From Cupriavidus pinatubonensis (GTDB lineage: Bacteria; Pseudomonadota; Gammaproteobacteria; Burkholderiales; Burkholderiaceae), in the NCBI RefSeq assembly GCF_019602855.1, contig NZ_CP080767.1, positions 682,001 through 746,000 of the forward strand: a stretch of DNA of 64,000 nucleotides. Direction: 5' to 3'. This document shows, one piece after another, positions 36,682 through 45,934 of the stretch. Each line of letters begins with the position of its first letter. The first letter of the stretch is position 1. The translations under genes and the position numbers were made by a program. The notes under the pieces are model-generated. The model saw only the letters and a list, made by a program, of their open reading frames with translations, did no database searches and was not told the DNA's origin.

Positions 36682-37230
36682 ATGGGTCTGATAGCTTCCT
36701 TGCTTGCATTGTTTGGCTGCGACCAGCGGAAGGTCGACGAGGCCATGAAAAAAGCCGGCGACACGGCGCGCGCGACGTGGAATTCGGTCAAGCCTGACAG
36801 CCAGCTGTTCAAGGGCATCGAGCCGGGGCAGTCGACTGAAGAGGATGTGCTGCGGCAGGCGGGCAAGCCCGATATCGTCTGGGAAGATGAGAATGGGGCC
36901 CGGCGGCTCGAGTACCCGCGTGGGCCGGAAGGAGCGACCACCTGGATGGTGACGATCGGTGCGGATGGCAAGGTCGCGCGCATCGAGCAGGTGCTGACCG
37001 CGGAGAACTTCACGCGCGTGCGGCCTGGGATGAACCAGGACCAGGTCAGGCGGATCCTTGGCAAGCCGACCAAGGTTGAGAAATTTGCCTTGAAGAAGGA
37101 AGAGGTTTGGGGGTATCGGTGGTGGGAGTCGTCGCAGGAGAAGGCGTTCTTTAATGTGCACTTCAATCCTGAGGGGGTGGTGACGACGACGTCGCGCAGC
37201 GACGATCCTTCTCGCATGCAGGGCGGGTGA
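36682..37230 (+). CDS. BamE/OmlA (SmpA) family lipoprotein
   Basis: A roughly 182-residue protein with two SmpA/OmlA-like units: 'IEPGQSTEEDVLRQAGKPDI' and 'VRPGMNQDQVRRILGKPTKV', each with the conserved 'G-x-(T/N)-x-(E/D)-x-V' turn. The N-terminus MGLIASLLALFGCD resembles a lipoprotein signal with Cys13. From this ATG the signal peptide lacks the usual basic residues; an upstream frame adds 'PRRLAA' and reaches an ATG at 36552 that overlaps tamB, so the true start is uncertain. Relatives belong to the outer-membrane Bam complex or assist it, which suits a position right after tamA-tamB. Confidence 0.75.
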   Translation: MGLIASLLALFGCDQRKVDEAMKKAGDTARATWNSVKPDSQLFKGIEPGQSTEEDVLRQAGKPDIVWEDENGARRLEYPRGPEGATTWMVTIGADGKVARIEQVLTAENFTRVRPGMNQDQVRRILGKPTKVEKFALKKEEVWGYRWWESSQEKAFFNVHFNPEGVVTTTSRSDDPSRMQGG

Positions 37231-37250
37231 TAGCTCCGAGGCGATAAAGA

Positions 37251-37287
37251 AAAACGGCGGCTGCCTGGAGGGCGCCGCCGTTTTTTT
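37251..37287. terminator. Bidirectional terminator between the BamE-like gene and metG
   Basis: AACGGCGGC (37253-37261) pairs with GCCGCCGTT (37274-37282), with a T-run of seven after it on the plus strand and AAAGAAAA before it, which gives a T-rich tail on the minus strand. It serves both convergent genes. Confidence 0.85.
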
Positions 37288-37304
37288 CCTGTCGCGCAGG
37301 CAGA

Positions 37305-39371
37305 TCAGCCGATCCGCATGCCGGGCACCGCACCGCTGTGCGGCTCCAGGATGTAGAGCCCCGGATTGGCCTTCTCATCAGCGGCCGAAGCAGCCAGCAC
37401 CATCCCTTCGGATACGCCAAACTTCATCTTGCGCGGTGCCAGGTTGGCAACCACCACGGTCAGCTTGCCGACAAGCTGCTCCGGCGTGTAGGCCGACTGG
37501 ATGCCGGAGAACACATTGCGCGTACGGCCTTCGCCAAGGTCCAGCGTCAGCTGCAGCAGCTTGCTGGAGCCTTCGACCTTCTGGCATTCCACAATCTTGG
37601 CAACCCGCAGATCGATCTTCGCGAAGTCGTCGATCGTGATGGTGTCGGCGATCGGCTCGATCGAAGCGGCCGCTGCCGCGCCGGCGGCGGGCGCCGTCGC
37701 CTGCAGCGATTCCCGGTTGGCGGCCAGCAGCGCATCGACCTGCTTGGCATCGACGCGCGTCATCAGGTGCTGGTACGCCTGCACCGGGCTGGAAGCCGAC
37801 AGCTGCTTGTCGATCGCGCGCCAGTCCAGCGGCTCGACATTGAGGAAGCGCTCCACGCCGGCGGCCACGGTCGGTACCACGGGCTTCAGATAGACCGTCA
37901 GCAGACGGAAGGCCTCGAGCGACACCGAGCATGCGGAATGCAGCGCACTGCGCTTGGCTTCATCCTTCGCCAGTTCCCACGGCTTTTCGGTATCGACGAA
38001 CGCATTGACCGTGTCGGTCAGCTCCATCACCAGGCGCAGCGCCTTGCTGTACTCGCGTGCTTCATAGAGCTGCGCGACTTGCGGCGCGGCTTCGCGCAGT
38101 TGCTTGAGCAGCGGGTGCGCCAGCGCGGCTTCGTCGACCTTGCCTTCGAAGCGCTTGACCAGGAAGCCCGCCGCGCGGCTCGCGATGTTGACGTACTTGC
38201 CGATCAGGTCGCTGTTGACGCGAGCGATAAAGTCGTCCAGGTTCAGGTCCAGGTCTTCCATGCTCGCGTTGAGCTTGGCGGCGAAGTAGTAGCGCAGCCA
38301 TTCCGGGTTCATGCCGGTGTCGATGTAGCTCTGCGCGGTGATGAACGTGCCGCGTGACTTGCTCATCTTGGCGCCATCCACGGTCAGGAAGCCGTGCGCG
38401 AACACGTTGGTCGGCGTGCGGTAGCCCGAGAAGCGCAGCATGGCCGGCCAGAACAGCGTGTGGAAGTAAAGGATGTCCTTGCCGATGAAGTGGTACTGCT
38501 CGGCCGTGGAGTGCGGGCCGACCCATGCGTCGAAGTCGATGCCTTTCTTCTCGGCCAGGTTCTTGAAGCTTGCGTAGTAGCCGATCGGGGCGTCCAGCCA
38601 CACATAGAAGTACTTGCCCGGTGCGCCCGGGATCTCGAAGCCGAAGTACGGCGCGTCGCGCGAGATGTCCCAGTCCGACAGCGTCGAGGCTTCGCCTTCG
38701 CTGCCGAGCCATTCCTGCATCTTGTTGGCGGCTTCAGGCTGGGCCAGATCGGCCACCCACTCGCGCAGGAAGGTTTCGCAGCGCGGGTCGGACAGCTTGA
38801 AGAAGAAGTGCGTCGACGACTTGCGCACCGGCGTGGCGCCCGAGACGACCGAGTACGGATTCTTCAGGTCGGTCGGCACATAGGTGGTGCCGCAGACTTC
38901 ACACGAGTCCCCGTACTGATCCTTTGCACCGCACTTCGGGCACTCGCCCTTGATGAAGCGGTCCGGCAGGAACATGTTCTTGACCGGGTCGTAGAACTGT
39001 TCGACTTCGCGTTCGGCGATCAGGTCGTCGGCCTTCAGGGCCAGGTAGATCTTTTCGCACAGCTCGCGGTTTTCCTCCGCGTCGGTGCTGTAGTAGTTGT
39101 CGAACGACACCAGGAAGCTGTCGAAGTCGCGCTTGTGCTCGGTCCAGACGCGGTCGATCAGTTGCTTGGGCGTGATGCCTTCCTTCTCGGCGCGCAGCAT
39201 GACCGGCGTACCGTGGGTGTCGTCGGCGCCGACGTAGTAAACCTCGTTGCCCATCATGCGCTGGAAGCGCACCCAGATGTCAGTCTGGATGTACTCCACC
39301 AGGTGGCCGATATGAATCTGGCCGTTGGCATATGGCAGGGCAGATGTGACGAGGATACGACGTGCGGTCAT
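37305..39371 (-). CDS. metG: Methionyl-tRNA synthetase
   Basis: A 688-residue class-I synthetase charging tRNA-Met. The HIGH motif lies in '[19 protein letters not shown]' at the N-terminus, the zinc knuckle in '[18 protein letters not shown]' near residue 144, and the KMSKS loop in '[15 protein letters not shown]' near residue 335. The anticodon-binding helices follow, and a C-terminal EMAPII-like tRNA-binding domain (about 580-688, '[20 protein letters not shown]', '[20 protein letters not shown]') gives the dimeric long form. An Ala-rich linker separates the two. It reads towards the shared terminator with the BamE-like gene. Confidence 0.97.
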   Translation of the reverse strand: MTARRILVTSALPYANGQIHIGHLVEYIQTDIWVRFQRMMGNEVYYVGADDTHGTPVMLRAEKEGITPKQLIDRVWTEHKRDFDSFLVSFDNYYSTDAEENRELCEKIYLALKADDLIAEREVEQFYDPVKNMFLPDRFIKGECPKCGAKDQYGDSCEVCGTTYVPTDLKNPYSVVSGATPVRKSSTHFFFKLSDPRCETFLREWVADLAQPEAANKMQEWLGSEGEASTLSDWDISRDAPYFGFEIPGAPGKYFYVWLDAPIGYYASFKNLAEKKGIDFDAWVGPHSTAEQYHFIGKDILYFHTLFWPAMLRFSGYRTPTNVFAHGFLTVDGAKMSKSRGTFITAQSYIDTGMNPEWLRYYFAAKLNASMEDLDLNLDDFIARVNSDLIGKYVNIASRAAGFLVKRFEGKVDEAALAHPLLKQLREAAPQVAQLYEAREYSKALRLVMELTDTVNAFVDTEKPWELAKDEAKRSALHSACSVSLEAFRLLTVYLKPVVPTVAAGVERFLNVEPLDWRAIDKQLSASSPVQAYQHLMTRVDAKQVDALLAANRESLQATAPAAGAAAAASIEPIADTITIDDFAKIDLRVAKIVECQKVEGSSKLLQLTLDLGEGRTRNVFSGIQSAYTPEQLVGKLTVVVANLAPRKMKFGVSEGMVLAASAADEKANPGLYILEPHSGAVPGMRIG

Positions 39372-39547
39372 AAAAAAGAGCCGGTGGGGGTGACGGGGAA
39401 GCGTTCGGACAAGCGGCTACGGCGAAGCCGGGCGGCAGGCGCGAAAGGGCTATTCTAGCAAGCACCGCGTCACAGGGCCGGCATTGCACGCGGCGAAATC
39501 CCGTGGATTGTCGAGTGCTCGTATGGACACTCCTTGTGGCGCGGGCC

Positions 39548-39575
39548 AAAAAAAAGCGCCGGTCAGCGCCGGCGC
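39548..39575 (-). terminator. Intrinsic terminator downstream of the OmpA-family gene
   Basis: On the minus strand GCGCCGG (complement of 39569-39575) pairs with CCGGCGC (complement of 39556-39562), followed by eight T residues (A-run 39548-39555). It lies about 107 bp after the stop of the OmpA-family gene. Confidence 0.85.
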
Positions 39576-39681
39576 AGCTTTCCACAACGGAAAAGGAGGA
39601 GAAATCAGGCACCGCCCGGGAGGTCAGCCACCTATCGCGAGCCAGCAACGGTGGCAAGCGGTACCTGTTTCTATGACTAGG

Positions 39682-40320
39682 TCATCCCTGAATTGGTTTC
39701 AAAAAAATTTCGACCCGGCGATTTTGTGTCCGGCCGGCCTCGGTAGCGTTGTCCGCGACGGGCTGAGTCTGGCCGCGCCCCTCGGCCGAGAGGCGGTTCC
39801 GTGCGACGCCGCGATCACCCAGGTAGGTGGCCACGCTCTGGGCGCGCCGCTGCGACAGCTGCATGTTGTACTGCGCGTTGCCGGTGCTATCGGTATGGCC
39901 CACGACATTGGCGACCACGTCCTGGTGCTGGCCCAGCGTCTGGGCGACCTGGTCGAGCACCGAGCGGAACGACGGCTTGATCGTGGCGCTGTCGGTATCG
40001 AACGTGACCTGGCTCGGGATATTGACCTTGAGCGAGCCGTCCGGCTGCTCGGTGATCTGGGTGCCGGTGCCGGCCGTGTCCTTGTTCAGCTTGCCGCGGA
40101 TGGCGTTCCAGTTGTAGCCCGTGGCACCACCGACTGCGCCGCCCACGGCAGCGCCGACCAGTGTGCCAGTCGTGTTGCCGCCGATCAGGTTGCCCAGCCC
40201 CGCGCCCACGGCAGCGCCCACGCCGGTCCCGACGGCGGTGTGCGTCTGTTGTTCGGTGGCGCAGCCGGCAGCCAGAAGTGTGGCCGCGGCGAGCGAGACG
40301 GTGGCGAACTTGAATTTCAT
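39682..40320 (-). CDS. OmpA-family lipoprotein with glycine-zipper region
   Basis: A 212-residue envelope protein. A lipoprotein signal peptide ends at the lipobox Cys ('TLLAAGCATE', Cys near residue 18). A glycine-zipper segment follows ('GVGAAVGAGLGNLIGG', 'LVGAAVGGAVGGATGY', about residues 30-70). The C-terminal OmpA/MotB domain carries the peptidoglycan-binding signature 'VVGHTDSTGNAQYNMQLSQR' and 'RLSAEGRGQTQPVADN'. It should tether the outer membrane to the cell wall. The start at 40320 has AGAAGGAG upstream. A longer upstream frame is not credible. It is transcribed alone and ends at a strong terminator. Confidence 0.92.
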   Translation of the reverse strand: MKFKFATVSLAAATLLAAGCATEQQTHTAVGTGVGAAVGAGLGNLIGGNTTGTLVGAAVGGAVGGATGYNWNAIRGKLNKDTAGTGTQITEQPDGSLKVNIPSQVTFDTDSATIKPSFRSVLDQVAQTLGQHQDVVANVVGHTDSTGNAQYNMQLSQRRAQSVATYLGDRGVARNRLSAEGRGQTQPVADNATEAGRTQNRRVEIFLKPIQG

Positions 40321-40686
40321 GCTTTCTCCTTCTGAAGATCCCGTAGAAGTATTCTTGCCTGCTGCAACGTAGATGGTAACGCCGATAGTAACGCGCTGCG
40401 CACCCGGCGCACCTCGCAACTCCCTGGGCGCCGTGCATGCGGCGGGCAGGGCAGAGCCCCGTGCAGCACCGGGGCACTACAATATGGATATGGCGGCGCG
40501 CGCACAAGTGCAAGCTTGTGAGAATTGTAAATGTCTGTAATCCCACAAAAAGTCCACGCGGCCCGCAGCGGGAAAACCCATAAGCCATACAAGGGATTGC
40601 GGGCCGACTCGCGGACTTGATGGCCACTGCTTCATACTTTGATACATTAGCCTGTCCCCACTATCTACAAACAAGCGGAGTTTGTC
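40321..40686. other. 366-bp divergent intergenic region between the OmpA-family gene and apbC
   Basis: I see no gene here. It should contain the promoters of both divergent genes. A possible sigma-70 promoter for apbC is TTGATA (40639-40644), a 17-bp spacer and TATCTA (40662-40667), which would leave a very short leader before the TTG start. A TACAAT hexamer near 40477 has no matching -35. Nothing else stands out. Confidence 0.45.
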
Positions 40687-41775
40687 TTGAGCCTCAGCAC
40701 TGAACAGGTCACGGAAGTCCTGCGCACGGTCATCGATCCCAATACGGGCAAAGATCTGGTGTCCACCCGCTCGGCCCGGAATATCCGTGTCGACGGCGGC
40801 GACGTGTCGCTCGAGGTGGAACTCGGCTATCCGGGCAAGAGCCAGTTCGAGCCGATTCGCAAGCTGGTTGTCGCTGCAGTGCGTCAACTGCCTGGCGTCA
40901 GCAATGTCAGCGTCAACATCAGCATGAAGATCGTCGCCCACGCCGTGCAGCGTGGCGTCAAGCTGCTGGCTGGCGTGAAGAACGTGATTGCCGTGGCGTC
41001 GGGCAAGGGCGGGGTGGGCAAGTCCACCACGGCGGTCAACCTGGCGCTGGCGCTGGCTGCCGAAGGCGCGCGTGTTGGCATGCTGGACGCCGACATCTAC
41101 GGCCCGAGCCTGCCGATGATGCTGGGCATCGACGGCCGCCCGGAATCGTCCGACGGTCAGACCATGGAGCCGCTGGAAGGCCATGGCCTGCAGGCCAATT
41201 CGATCGGTTTCCTGATCGAACAGGACAACCCCATGGTGTGGCGCGGCCCGATGGTCACGTCGGCGCTTGAACAACTGCTGCGCCAGACCAACTGGCATGA
41301 CCTCGATTACCTGATCGTCGACATGCCACCGGGCACCGGCGACATCCAACTCACGCTGTCGCAGAAGGTGCCGGTCACGGGTGCCGTGATCGTGACCACG
41401 CCGCAGGACATTGCACTGCTAGACGCCAAGAAGGGCCTGAAAATGTTCGAGAAGGTGGGCATCCCCATCCTGGGCATCGTCGAGAACATGGCGGTGTACT
41501 GCTGCCCGAACTGCGGCCACGTCGAACATATCTTCGGCCAGGGCGGCGGCGAAAAGATGTGCGCCGACTACGGGGTCGACCTGCTGGGCAGCCTGCCGCT
41601 GAACCTGTCGATCCGCGAACAGGCGGACTCGGGCCGCCCGACGGTGGTATCCGACCCCGACAGCCCGGTGGCGGAGCTGTACCGTGGCATCGCCCGCAAG
41701 GTCGCCATCAAGGTGGCCGACAAGGCTCGCGACATGACCAGCAAGTTCCCCAGCATCGTCGTGCAGAACACCTGA
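40687..41775 (+). CDS. apbC: Iron-sulfur cluster carrier protein ApbC/Mrp
   Basis: A 362-residue P-loop ATPase that carries Fe-S clusters to target apoproteins. An N-terminal MIP18/DUF59 domain (residues 5-85) is followed by the deviant Walker A GKGGVGKS at 106-113, 'MLDADIYGPSLPMMLG', 'DYLIVDMPPGTGDIQLTL' and the cluster-binding CxxC in 'VYCCPNCGHVEHIFG'. Translation starts at TTG, supported by GGAG six bases upstream and no better ATG. It ends 11 bases before the DUF3305 gene, so it may be co-transcribed with the formate dehydrogenase locus, whose subunits need many Fe-S clusters. Confidence 0.95.
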   Translation: MSLSTEQVTEVLRTVIDPNTGKDLVSTRSARNIRVDGGDVSLEVELGYPGKSQFEPIRKLVVAAVRQLPGVSNVSVNISMKIVAHAVQRGVKLLAGVKNVIAVASGKGGVGKSTTAVNLALALAAEGARVGMLDADIYGPSLPMMLGIDGRPESSDGQTMEPLEGHGLQANSIGFLIEQDNPMVWRGPMVTSALEQLLRQTNWHDLDYLIVDMPPGTGDIQLTLSQKVPVTGAVIVTTPQDIALLDAKKGLKMFEKVGIPILGIVENMAVYCCPNCGHVEHIFGQGGGEKMCADYGVDLLGSLPLNLSIREQADSGRPTVVSDPDSPVAELYRGIARKVAIKVADKARDMTSKFPSIVVQNT

Positions 41776-41786
41776 GGCCCTGCGCC

Positions 41787-42299
41787 ATGGAAACGAGCGC
41801 CCCGCAAGCCCGTCCCGCCGTCACCATGGCGGTGGTCATGCGCAGGGTGGCGCTGGCCAGCCGCTGGCAGCCCTGGAAATGGGAACTCGACGCGGTCTGG
41901 CCGGACCTGGGCGAATTCGGCACCGTGCCCATGTGCCTCGAGCAGGACGAGCACGGCGCACGCTGGCTGTATCCGGGGTTCGAGGTCGTGCTGTTCCATG
42001 ACCAGGGCGAAGGCTACTACCTCAACCTCACATCGACGCAGCCCTGCTGGTTCGTGCATTGGCGCATGCAGGAAGACGTGCCCGCGGACGAGGCGCGGCC
42101 GGTGCCTGTGACGGTCTCGCTGTCGTACAACGAGGCCGGCCGCTGGCTGGACGCCGGCGAAACCGTGGAAAACGTGCCGCTTGCGCCCGACCAGCGTGAC
42201 TGGCTGCAGGCCTACGTCGACCAGAACTACCGCCCCGAACCGAAGCAGCGCCGCCGGCCCGAGTCGTTCAAGGCGCCGGAGGATCGCGCGCGTTACTGA
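41787..42299 (+). CDS. DUF3305 family protein, formate dehydrogenase accessory
   Basis: A 170-residue soluble protein of the DUF3305 family, a group usually found beside betaproteobacterial formate dehydrogenase genes. Conserved blocks are 'VVMRRVALASRWQPWKWEL', 'WLYPGFEVVLFHDQGEGYYL' and 'SYNEAGRWLDAGETVENVPL'. No catalytic motif or signal peptide is visible. It lies between apbC and the DUF3306 gene with small gaps, so it is likely the first dedicated gene of the formate dehydrogenase operon. Function is unknown; a role in maturation is inferred from its neighbours. Confidence 0.85.
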   Translation: METSAPQARPAVTMAVVMRRVALASRWQPWKWELDAVWPDLGEFGTVPMCLEQDEHGARWLYPGFEVVLFHDQGEGYYLNLTSTQPCWFVHWRMQEDVPADEARPVPVTVSLSYNEAGRWLDAGETVENVPLAPDQRDWLQAYVDQNYRPEPKQRRRPESFKAPEDRARY

Positions 42300-42311
42300 C
42301 GGCCACCTGCC

Positions 42312-42869
42312 ATGAGCGAATCGTCCTTCCTGTCACGCTGGTCGCGCCGCAAGGCCGCGGTGCGGGAAGGCGGTGTCGTGCCGGACGAACCTGACGCACC
42401 CGAAGCGACCTTGCCCGCGCAAGTGCCGGACGCTGCAGAGCAAACACCGGCCGCCGCCGAAATGCCGGTCGAGTTGCCGACCATGGCCGACGTGGCCCTG
42501 CTGCAGCCTGGCGATAACATCGCGCGCTTTGTCGCGCGCGGCGTGGACGAGGGCGTCAAGCGCGCCGCGCTCAAGACCTTGTTTGCCGACCCGCACTTCA
42601 ATGTGATGGACGGTCTCGATACCTATATCGACGACTACGGCAAGCCTGACCCGATTCCCCCCGACGTGCTGCGGCGCCTGCGGCAGTCGGAGGCGCTGGG
42701 ATTGTTCGACGCCGAGGAGGCGACGGAAGCAACCGGAGCGACGGACGCCGAAGAGCTGCCTGCGCCAGCAGCGCAGGCAGCAGCGTTGTCCGATGCCGCA
42801 CCGGATGACGCGGACCCCTCCGGATCTCCGGCGCAGCCCAAGGATACGGGGCCGGATAAACACGCGTAG
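42312..42869 (+). CDS. DUF3306 family protein, formate dehydrogenase accessory
   Basis: A 185-residue protein. The conserved core is short: 'FLSRWSRRKAAVREG' at the N-terminus and 'ALKTLFADPHFNVMDGLDTY' with 'PDPIPPDVLRRLRQSEALG' in the middle. The first 70 residues after the start and the last 50 are Ala/Pro/Asp-rich and probably disordered. DUF3306 occurs with DUF3305 next to formate dehydrogenase genes in betaproteobacteria. It starts 12 bases after the DUF3305 stop. No enzymatic motif is seen; a scaffold or chaperone role is possible. Confidence 0.85.
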   Translation: MSESSFLSRWSRRKAAVREGGVVPDEPDAPEATLPAQVPDAAEQTPAAAEMPVELPTMADVALLQPGDNIARFVARGVDEGVKRAALKTLFADPHFNVMDGLDTYIDDYGKPDPIPPDVLRRLRQSEALGLFDAEEATEATGATDAEELPAPAAQAAALSDAAPDDADPSGSPAQPKDTGPDKHA

Positions 42870-42968
42870 CCCCGCGGCTGCAGCCGCGCCTAGAATAGGA
42901 CTCCCCATGAACTCCCGGCCTGCAGACCCTCGCAAGAAGGGCATCCGGGCCGGTCAGCCGGATTCGCC

Positions 42969-45122
42969 ATGCCGACGCTGATTTGCAGTTGCAATGAGAC
43001 CATGCCGCTTGATGGGGCGGCGCTGTCGCAAGCCCATGGTGGCCCGCTTAAGGTCCACCGCCTGCTGTGTCGCCGGGAGATCGGCGATTTCATGGCGGCG
43101 CTCGACGGCACGGACGACGTGATCGTCGCCTGCACGCAGGAGCGGCATCTTTTTGCCGAGGTGGCCGCGCAGGCCGCGCGCGGCGACAACGGCCGCCCGG
43201 TGGTGGTCGCGCCTGTGCGCTTCGTCAATATCCGCGAGACCGGCGGCTGGTCGCAGGGCGCAAAGCGCGACCCGAAGACCGCCAACGCCAAGATTGCGGC
43301 GCTGCTGGCCGTCGCCGCGCTGCCCGAGCCGGACCCGGTCCCCGTGGTGGACTACCGTTCAGACGGCACCGTGCTCGTGATGGGCCCCCCCGATCGCGCG
43401 TTGCCGTGGGCCGAACGTCTGGCGGCGATGTCGTTGGAGGTCACCGTCCTGCTGACGCACGGCGACATTCAGGTGGCATCGGCTGCCGCGCCAGCGGAGC
43501 GTGCCTGGCCAGTGCACAGCGGAACGCTGCGCGCGCTATCCGGGTGGCTGGGCGCGTTCGAGGCCTCGTGGGATACCGGCGCGGGCCGCGGCAACCCGAT
43601 CGACCTCGATCTGTGCACGCGCTGCAATGCCTGCATCGAAGCCTGTCCCGAGAACGCGATCGACTTCAGTTACCAGATCGACATGGACCGCTGTCGTGCC
43701 CACCGCGATTGCGTGCGCGCCTGCGGCGCGGCGGCTGCGATCGATTTCGACCGGCCGGCGGCGGTTGCCGGGGGCCGTTTCGACCTGGTCTTCGACCTCA
43801 ATGACACGCCGGCCTTTACGATGCACCAGCCGCCGCAGGGCTACCTGCACGCAGGCGGCGCCGCACTGCGCCAGCAACAACAGGCGCTGGCCCTGACGCA
43901 GCTCGTGGGCGAGTTCGAAAAGCCGAAATTCTTCCGCTACAAGGAAAGCCTCTGCGCCCACGGCCGCAACCAGACCACCGGCTGCACGGCCTGTATCGAC
44001 ATCTGTTCGACGCAGGCGATCCGCTCGCAATGGCATGACGGCAAGGGACGCATCGAGGTCACGCCAAATCTCTGCATGGGCTGCGGAGCGTGCACCACGG
44101 TCTGCCCGAGCGGGGCAATCAGCTATGCGTATCCGGGCCCGGAGGTGCTGGGCACGCGCCTGCGCACGCTGCTGTCGGCGTATCGCTCGGCAGGCGGCCG
44201 AGACGCCGTGGTGCTGCTGCATGGCGACGAGGCTGGCACGCCGGCCATCCTGGCGCTCGGGCGTGCCGCGCGCGCCGGACTGGCGCAGGGCGTGCCGCCG
44301 AACGTGATGCCGGTGCAGGTGTTCCATCCGGCCTCGGCCGGGCTGGAACTCTGGCTGGCGGCGCTGTGCTGGGGCGCGGCGCATGTGGCGATACTCCTGA
44401 CCGGTGACGAGGCGCCGCAGTACCGTACCGCCCTGCAGGAGCAGATCGATGTGGCGCGGGCGCTGCTGGGGGGACTTGGCTACAAGGCCGGCGCGGTGTC
44501 GCTGGTCGAGGCAGCCGATGCTTCATCGCTGGATGCCGGGCTTGCCGCGCTGCGGCCCGCCCGCCACGCCTTGCCCCCGGCGCCCTTCGGTGCCGTGGCC
44601 GCCAAGCGCGAAATGTTCGACTTCGCGCTCGACCATCTCGTGCGGCATGCGCCCGTACCGGCCGATATCGTTCCGCTGCCATCCGCCGCCCCGATCGGCG
44701 CGGTAGTCGTGGATACCGCAAGCTGCACGCTGTGCATGGCCTGCGTGGGCGCTTGCCCGACCCAGGCGCTGCGCGACAACCCGGAACGCCCGGTGCTGGG
44801 GTTCCTGGAGCGCAACTGCGTCCAGTGCGGCCTGTGCGAGAAGACCTGCCCGGAACACGCGATCACGCTCGTGCCCCGCCTGCTGACCGGCGAGGCCGCG
44901 CGGCGCAACGTCACGCTCAACGAGTCGCAGCCATTCCACTGTGTGCGCTGCGCCAAGCCGTTCGGCACGGCGCAGATGGTGGAATCGATGCTGGTCCGGC
45001 TGGCCGGCCATCCCGCCTTTGCCGGCGCGTCCGCCGAGCGCCTCAAGATGTGCCCGGACTGCCGCGTCGTCGACATGATGGAGCGCGATCCCGGCGCCAT
45101 TAGCGGCGCCACGCTTCGATAA
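42969..45122 (+). CDS. Multi-cluster 4Fe-4S ferredoxin-type protein
   Basis: A 717-residue cytoplasmic protein with several ferredoxin-like clusters: 'CTRCNACIEACPENAI' near residue 217, 'CTACIDICSTQAI' near 340, 'CMGCGACTTVCPSGAI' near 368, 'CTLCMACVGACPTQAL' near 586 and 'CVQCGLCEKTCPEHAI' near 617. Extra cysteines ('CSC' near the N-terminus; 'CVRCAKPF' and 'CPDCRV' near the C-terminus) may hold more metal. There is no signal peptide or membrane helix. It is placed between the DUF3306 and TorD-like genes of the formate dehydrogenase locus, so it may pass electrons to or from the complex or help cluster loading. The exact reaction is unknown. Confidence 0.88.
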   Translation: MPTLICSCNETMPLDGAALSQAHGGPLKVHRLLCRREIGDFMAALDGTDDVIVACTQERHLFAEVAAQAARGDNGRPVVVAPVRFVNIRETGGWSQGAKRDPKTANAKIAALLAVAALPEPDPVPVVDYRSDGTVLVMGPPDRALPWAERLAAMSLEVTVLLTHGDIQVASAAAPAERAWPVHSGTLRALSGWLGAFEASWDTGAGRGNPIDLDLCTRCNACIEACPENAIDFSYQIDMDRCRAHRDCVRACGAAAAIDFDRPAAVAGGRFDLVFDLNDTPAFTMHQPPQGYLHAGGAALRQQQQALALTQLVGEFEKPKFFRYKESLCAHGRNQTTGCTACIDICSTQAIRSQWHDGKGRIEVTPNLCMGCGACTTVCPSGAISYAYPGPEVLGTRLRTLLSAYRSAGGRDAVVLLHGDEAGTPAILALGRAARAGLAQGVPPNVMPVQVFHPASAGLELWLAALCWGAAHVAILLTGDEAPQYRTALQEQIDVARALLGGLGYKAGAVSLVEAADASSLDAGLAALRPARHALPPAPFGAVAAKREMFDFALDHLVRHAPVPADIVPLPSAAPIGAVVVDTASCTLCMACVGACPTQALRDNPERPVLGFLERNCVQCGLCEKTCPEHAITLVPRLLTGEAARRNVTLNESQPFHCVRCAKPFGTAQMVESMLVRLAGHPAFAGASAERLKMCPDCRVVDMMERDPGAISGATLR

Positions 45123-45156
45123 GCGTTTGGAGCCTCACCAAAAATTTCATCACGAC

Positions 45157-45789
45157 ATGACAGATTTTCAGCCCATCCAGCTCACGGCTGCGGCGCCCGT
45201 CGGCGACGCCGAGGACATTGCCCGCGCGGACCTGTACGGCCTGCTGGCCACACTGTTCTACCGCGCGCCGGATTCCGCGCTGCTCCATCACATCGCGGCC
45301 AATCGCGCGCACGGCGAGGATGCGGACACGGTACTGGGCCGCGCGTGGAATATGTTGTGCGATGCGGCATCGACCACGAGCGAGCTGGAGGCGCAAGAGG
45401 AGTACCAGGACCTATTTCAGGGTGTCGGCCGCCAGGAAGTCTTTCTGTATGGCTCGTTCTACCTCACCGGTTTCCTGAACGAGCGCCCGCTGGTTGCGCT
45501 GCGCGACGACCTGGCGCGCTACGGGCTGGTTCGGCACGAGAATGTCAGCGAGACCGAAGACCATGTGGCGACGCTGTGCGAGGTAATGCGGTTCCTGGTC
45601 GCTGGCGATGATGTGGGCGTCTCCAACCTTGGCGAGCAGCAGCGTTTCTATGCGCAGCACATGCAGCCATGGATCGGGAAATTGTGCGATGCACTAAGCG
45701 GGCATCCGAAAGCGCGGTTCTATCGCAGCGTTGCGGGACTGATGCAGGCCTTTGCAGACGTCGAAGCTGTGCAGCTCGAAATGCATTGA
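45157..45789 (+). CDS. TorD/DmsD-type molybdoenzyme chaperone
   Basis: A 210-residue all-helical protein of the TorD family, which binds the Tat signal and apo-form of molybdoenzymes until the cofactor is inserted. Typical segments are 'RADLYGLLATLFYRAPDSAL', 'AQEEYQDLFQGVGRQEVFLY', 'TGFLNERPLVALRDDLARYG' and 'HVATLCEVMRFLVAG'. The ATG at 45157 is preferred over the in-frame TTG at 45127. It precedes the small Tat-targeted protein and the catalytic subunit, the obvious client. Confidence 0.9.
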   Translation: MTDFQPIQLTAAAPVGDAEDIARADLYGLLATLFYRAPDSALLHHIAANRAHGEDADTVLGRAWNMLCDAASTTSELEAQEEYQDLFQGVGRQEVFLYGSFYLTGFLNERPLVALRDDLARYGLVRHENVSETEDHVATLCEVMRFLVAGDDVGVSNLGEQQRFYAQHMQPWIGKLCDALSGHPKARFYRSVAGLMQAFADVEAVQLEMH

Positions 45790-45872
45790 ATCGAATGGGG
45801 GGGCATCCCTCTCCGAAATAGGGATTAACCCGGTAACGGCATGGTCTTTCAGCTGTCTTGCACCTAGAATAT

Positions 45873-45889
45873 GCATAACAACGCATAAC
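45873..45889. promoter_or_regulatory. Direct repeat GCATAAC x2 upstream of the fdh structural genes
   Basis: GCATAAC occurs at 45873-45879 and again at 45883-45889, ten bases apart (one helical turn), within the 145-bp gap before the small Tat protein gene. A TAGAAT hexamer just upstream (about 45865) could be a -10 box but lacks a good -35. The repeat may be a regulator site for the structural genes. Confidence 0.35.
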
Positions 45890-45934
45890 GGCTGAATCAT
45901 CGGCAGTGGAGTGCCGAACCGAGGAGTGCCCCAC

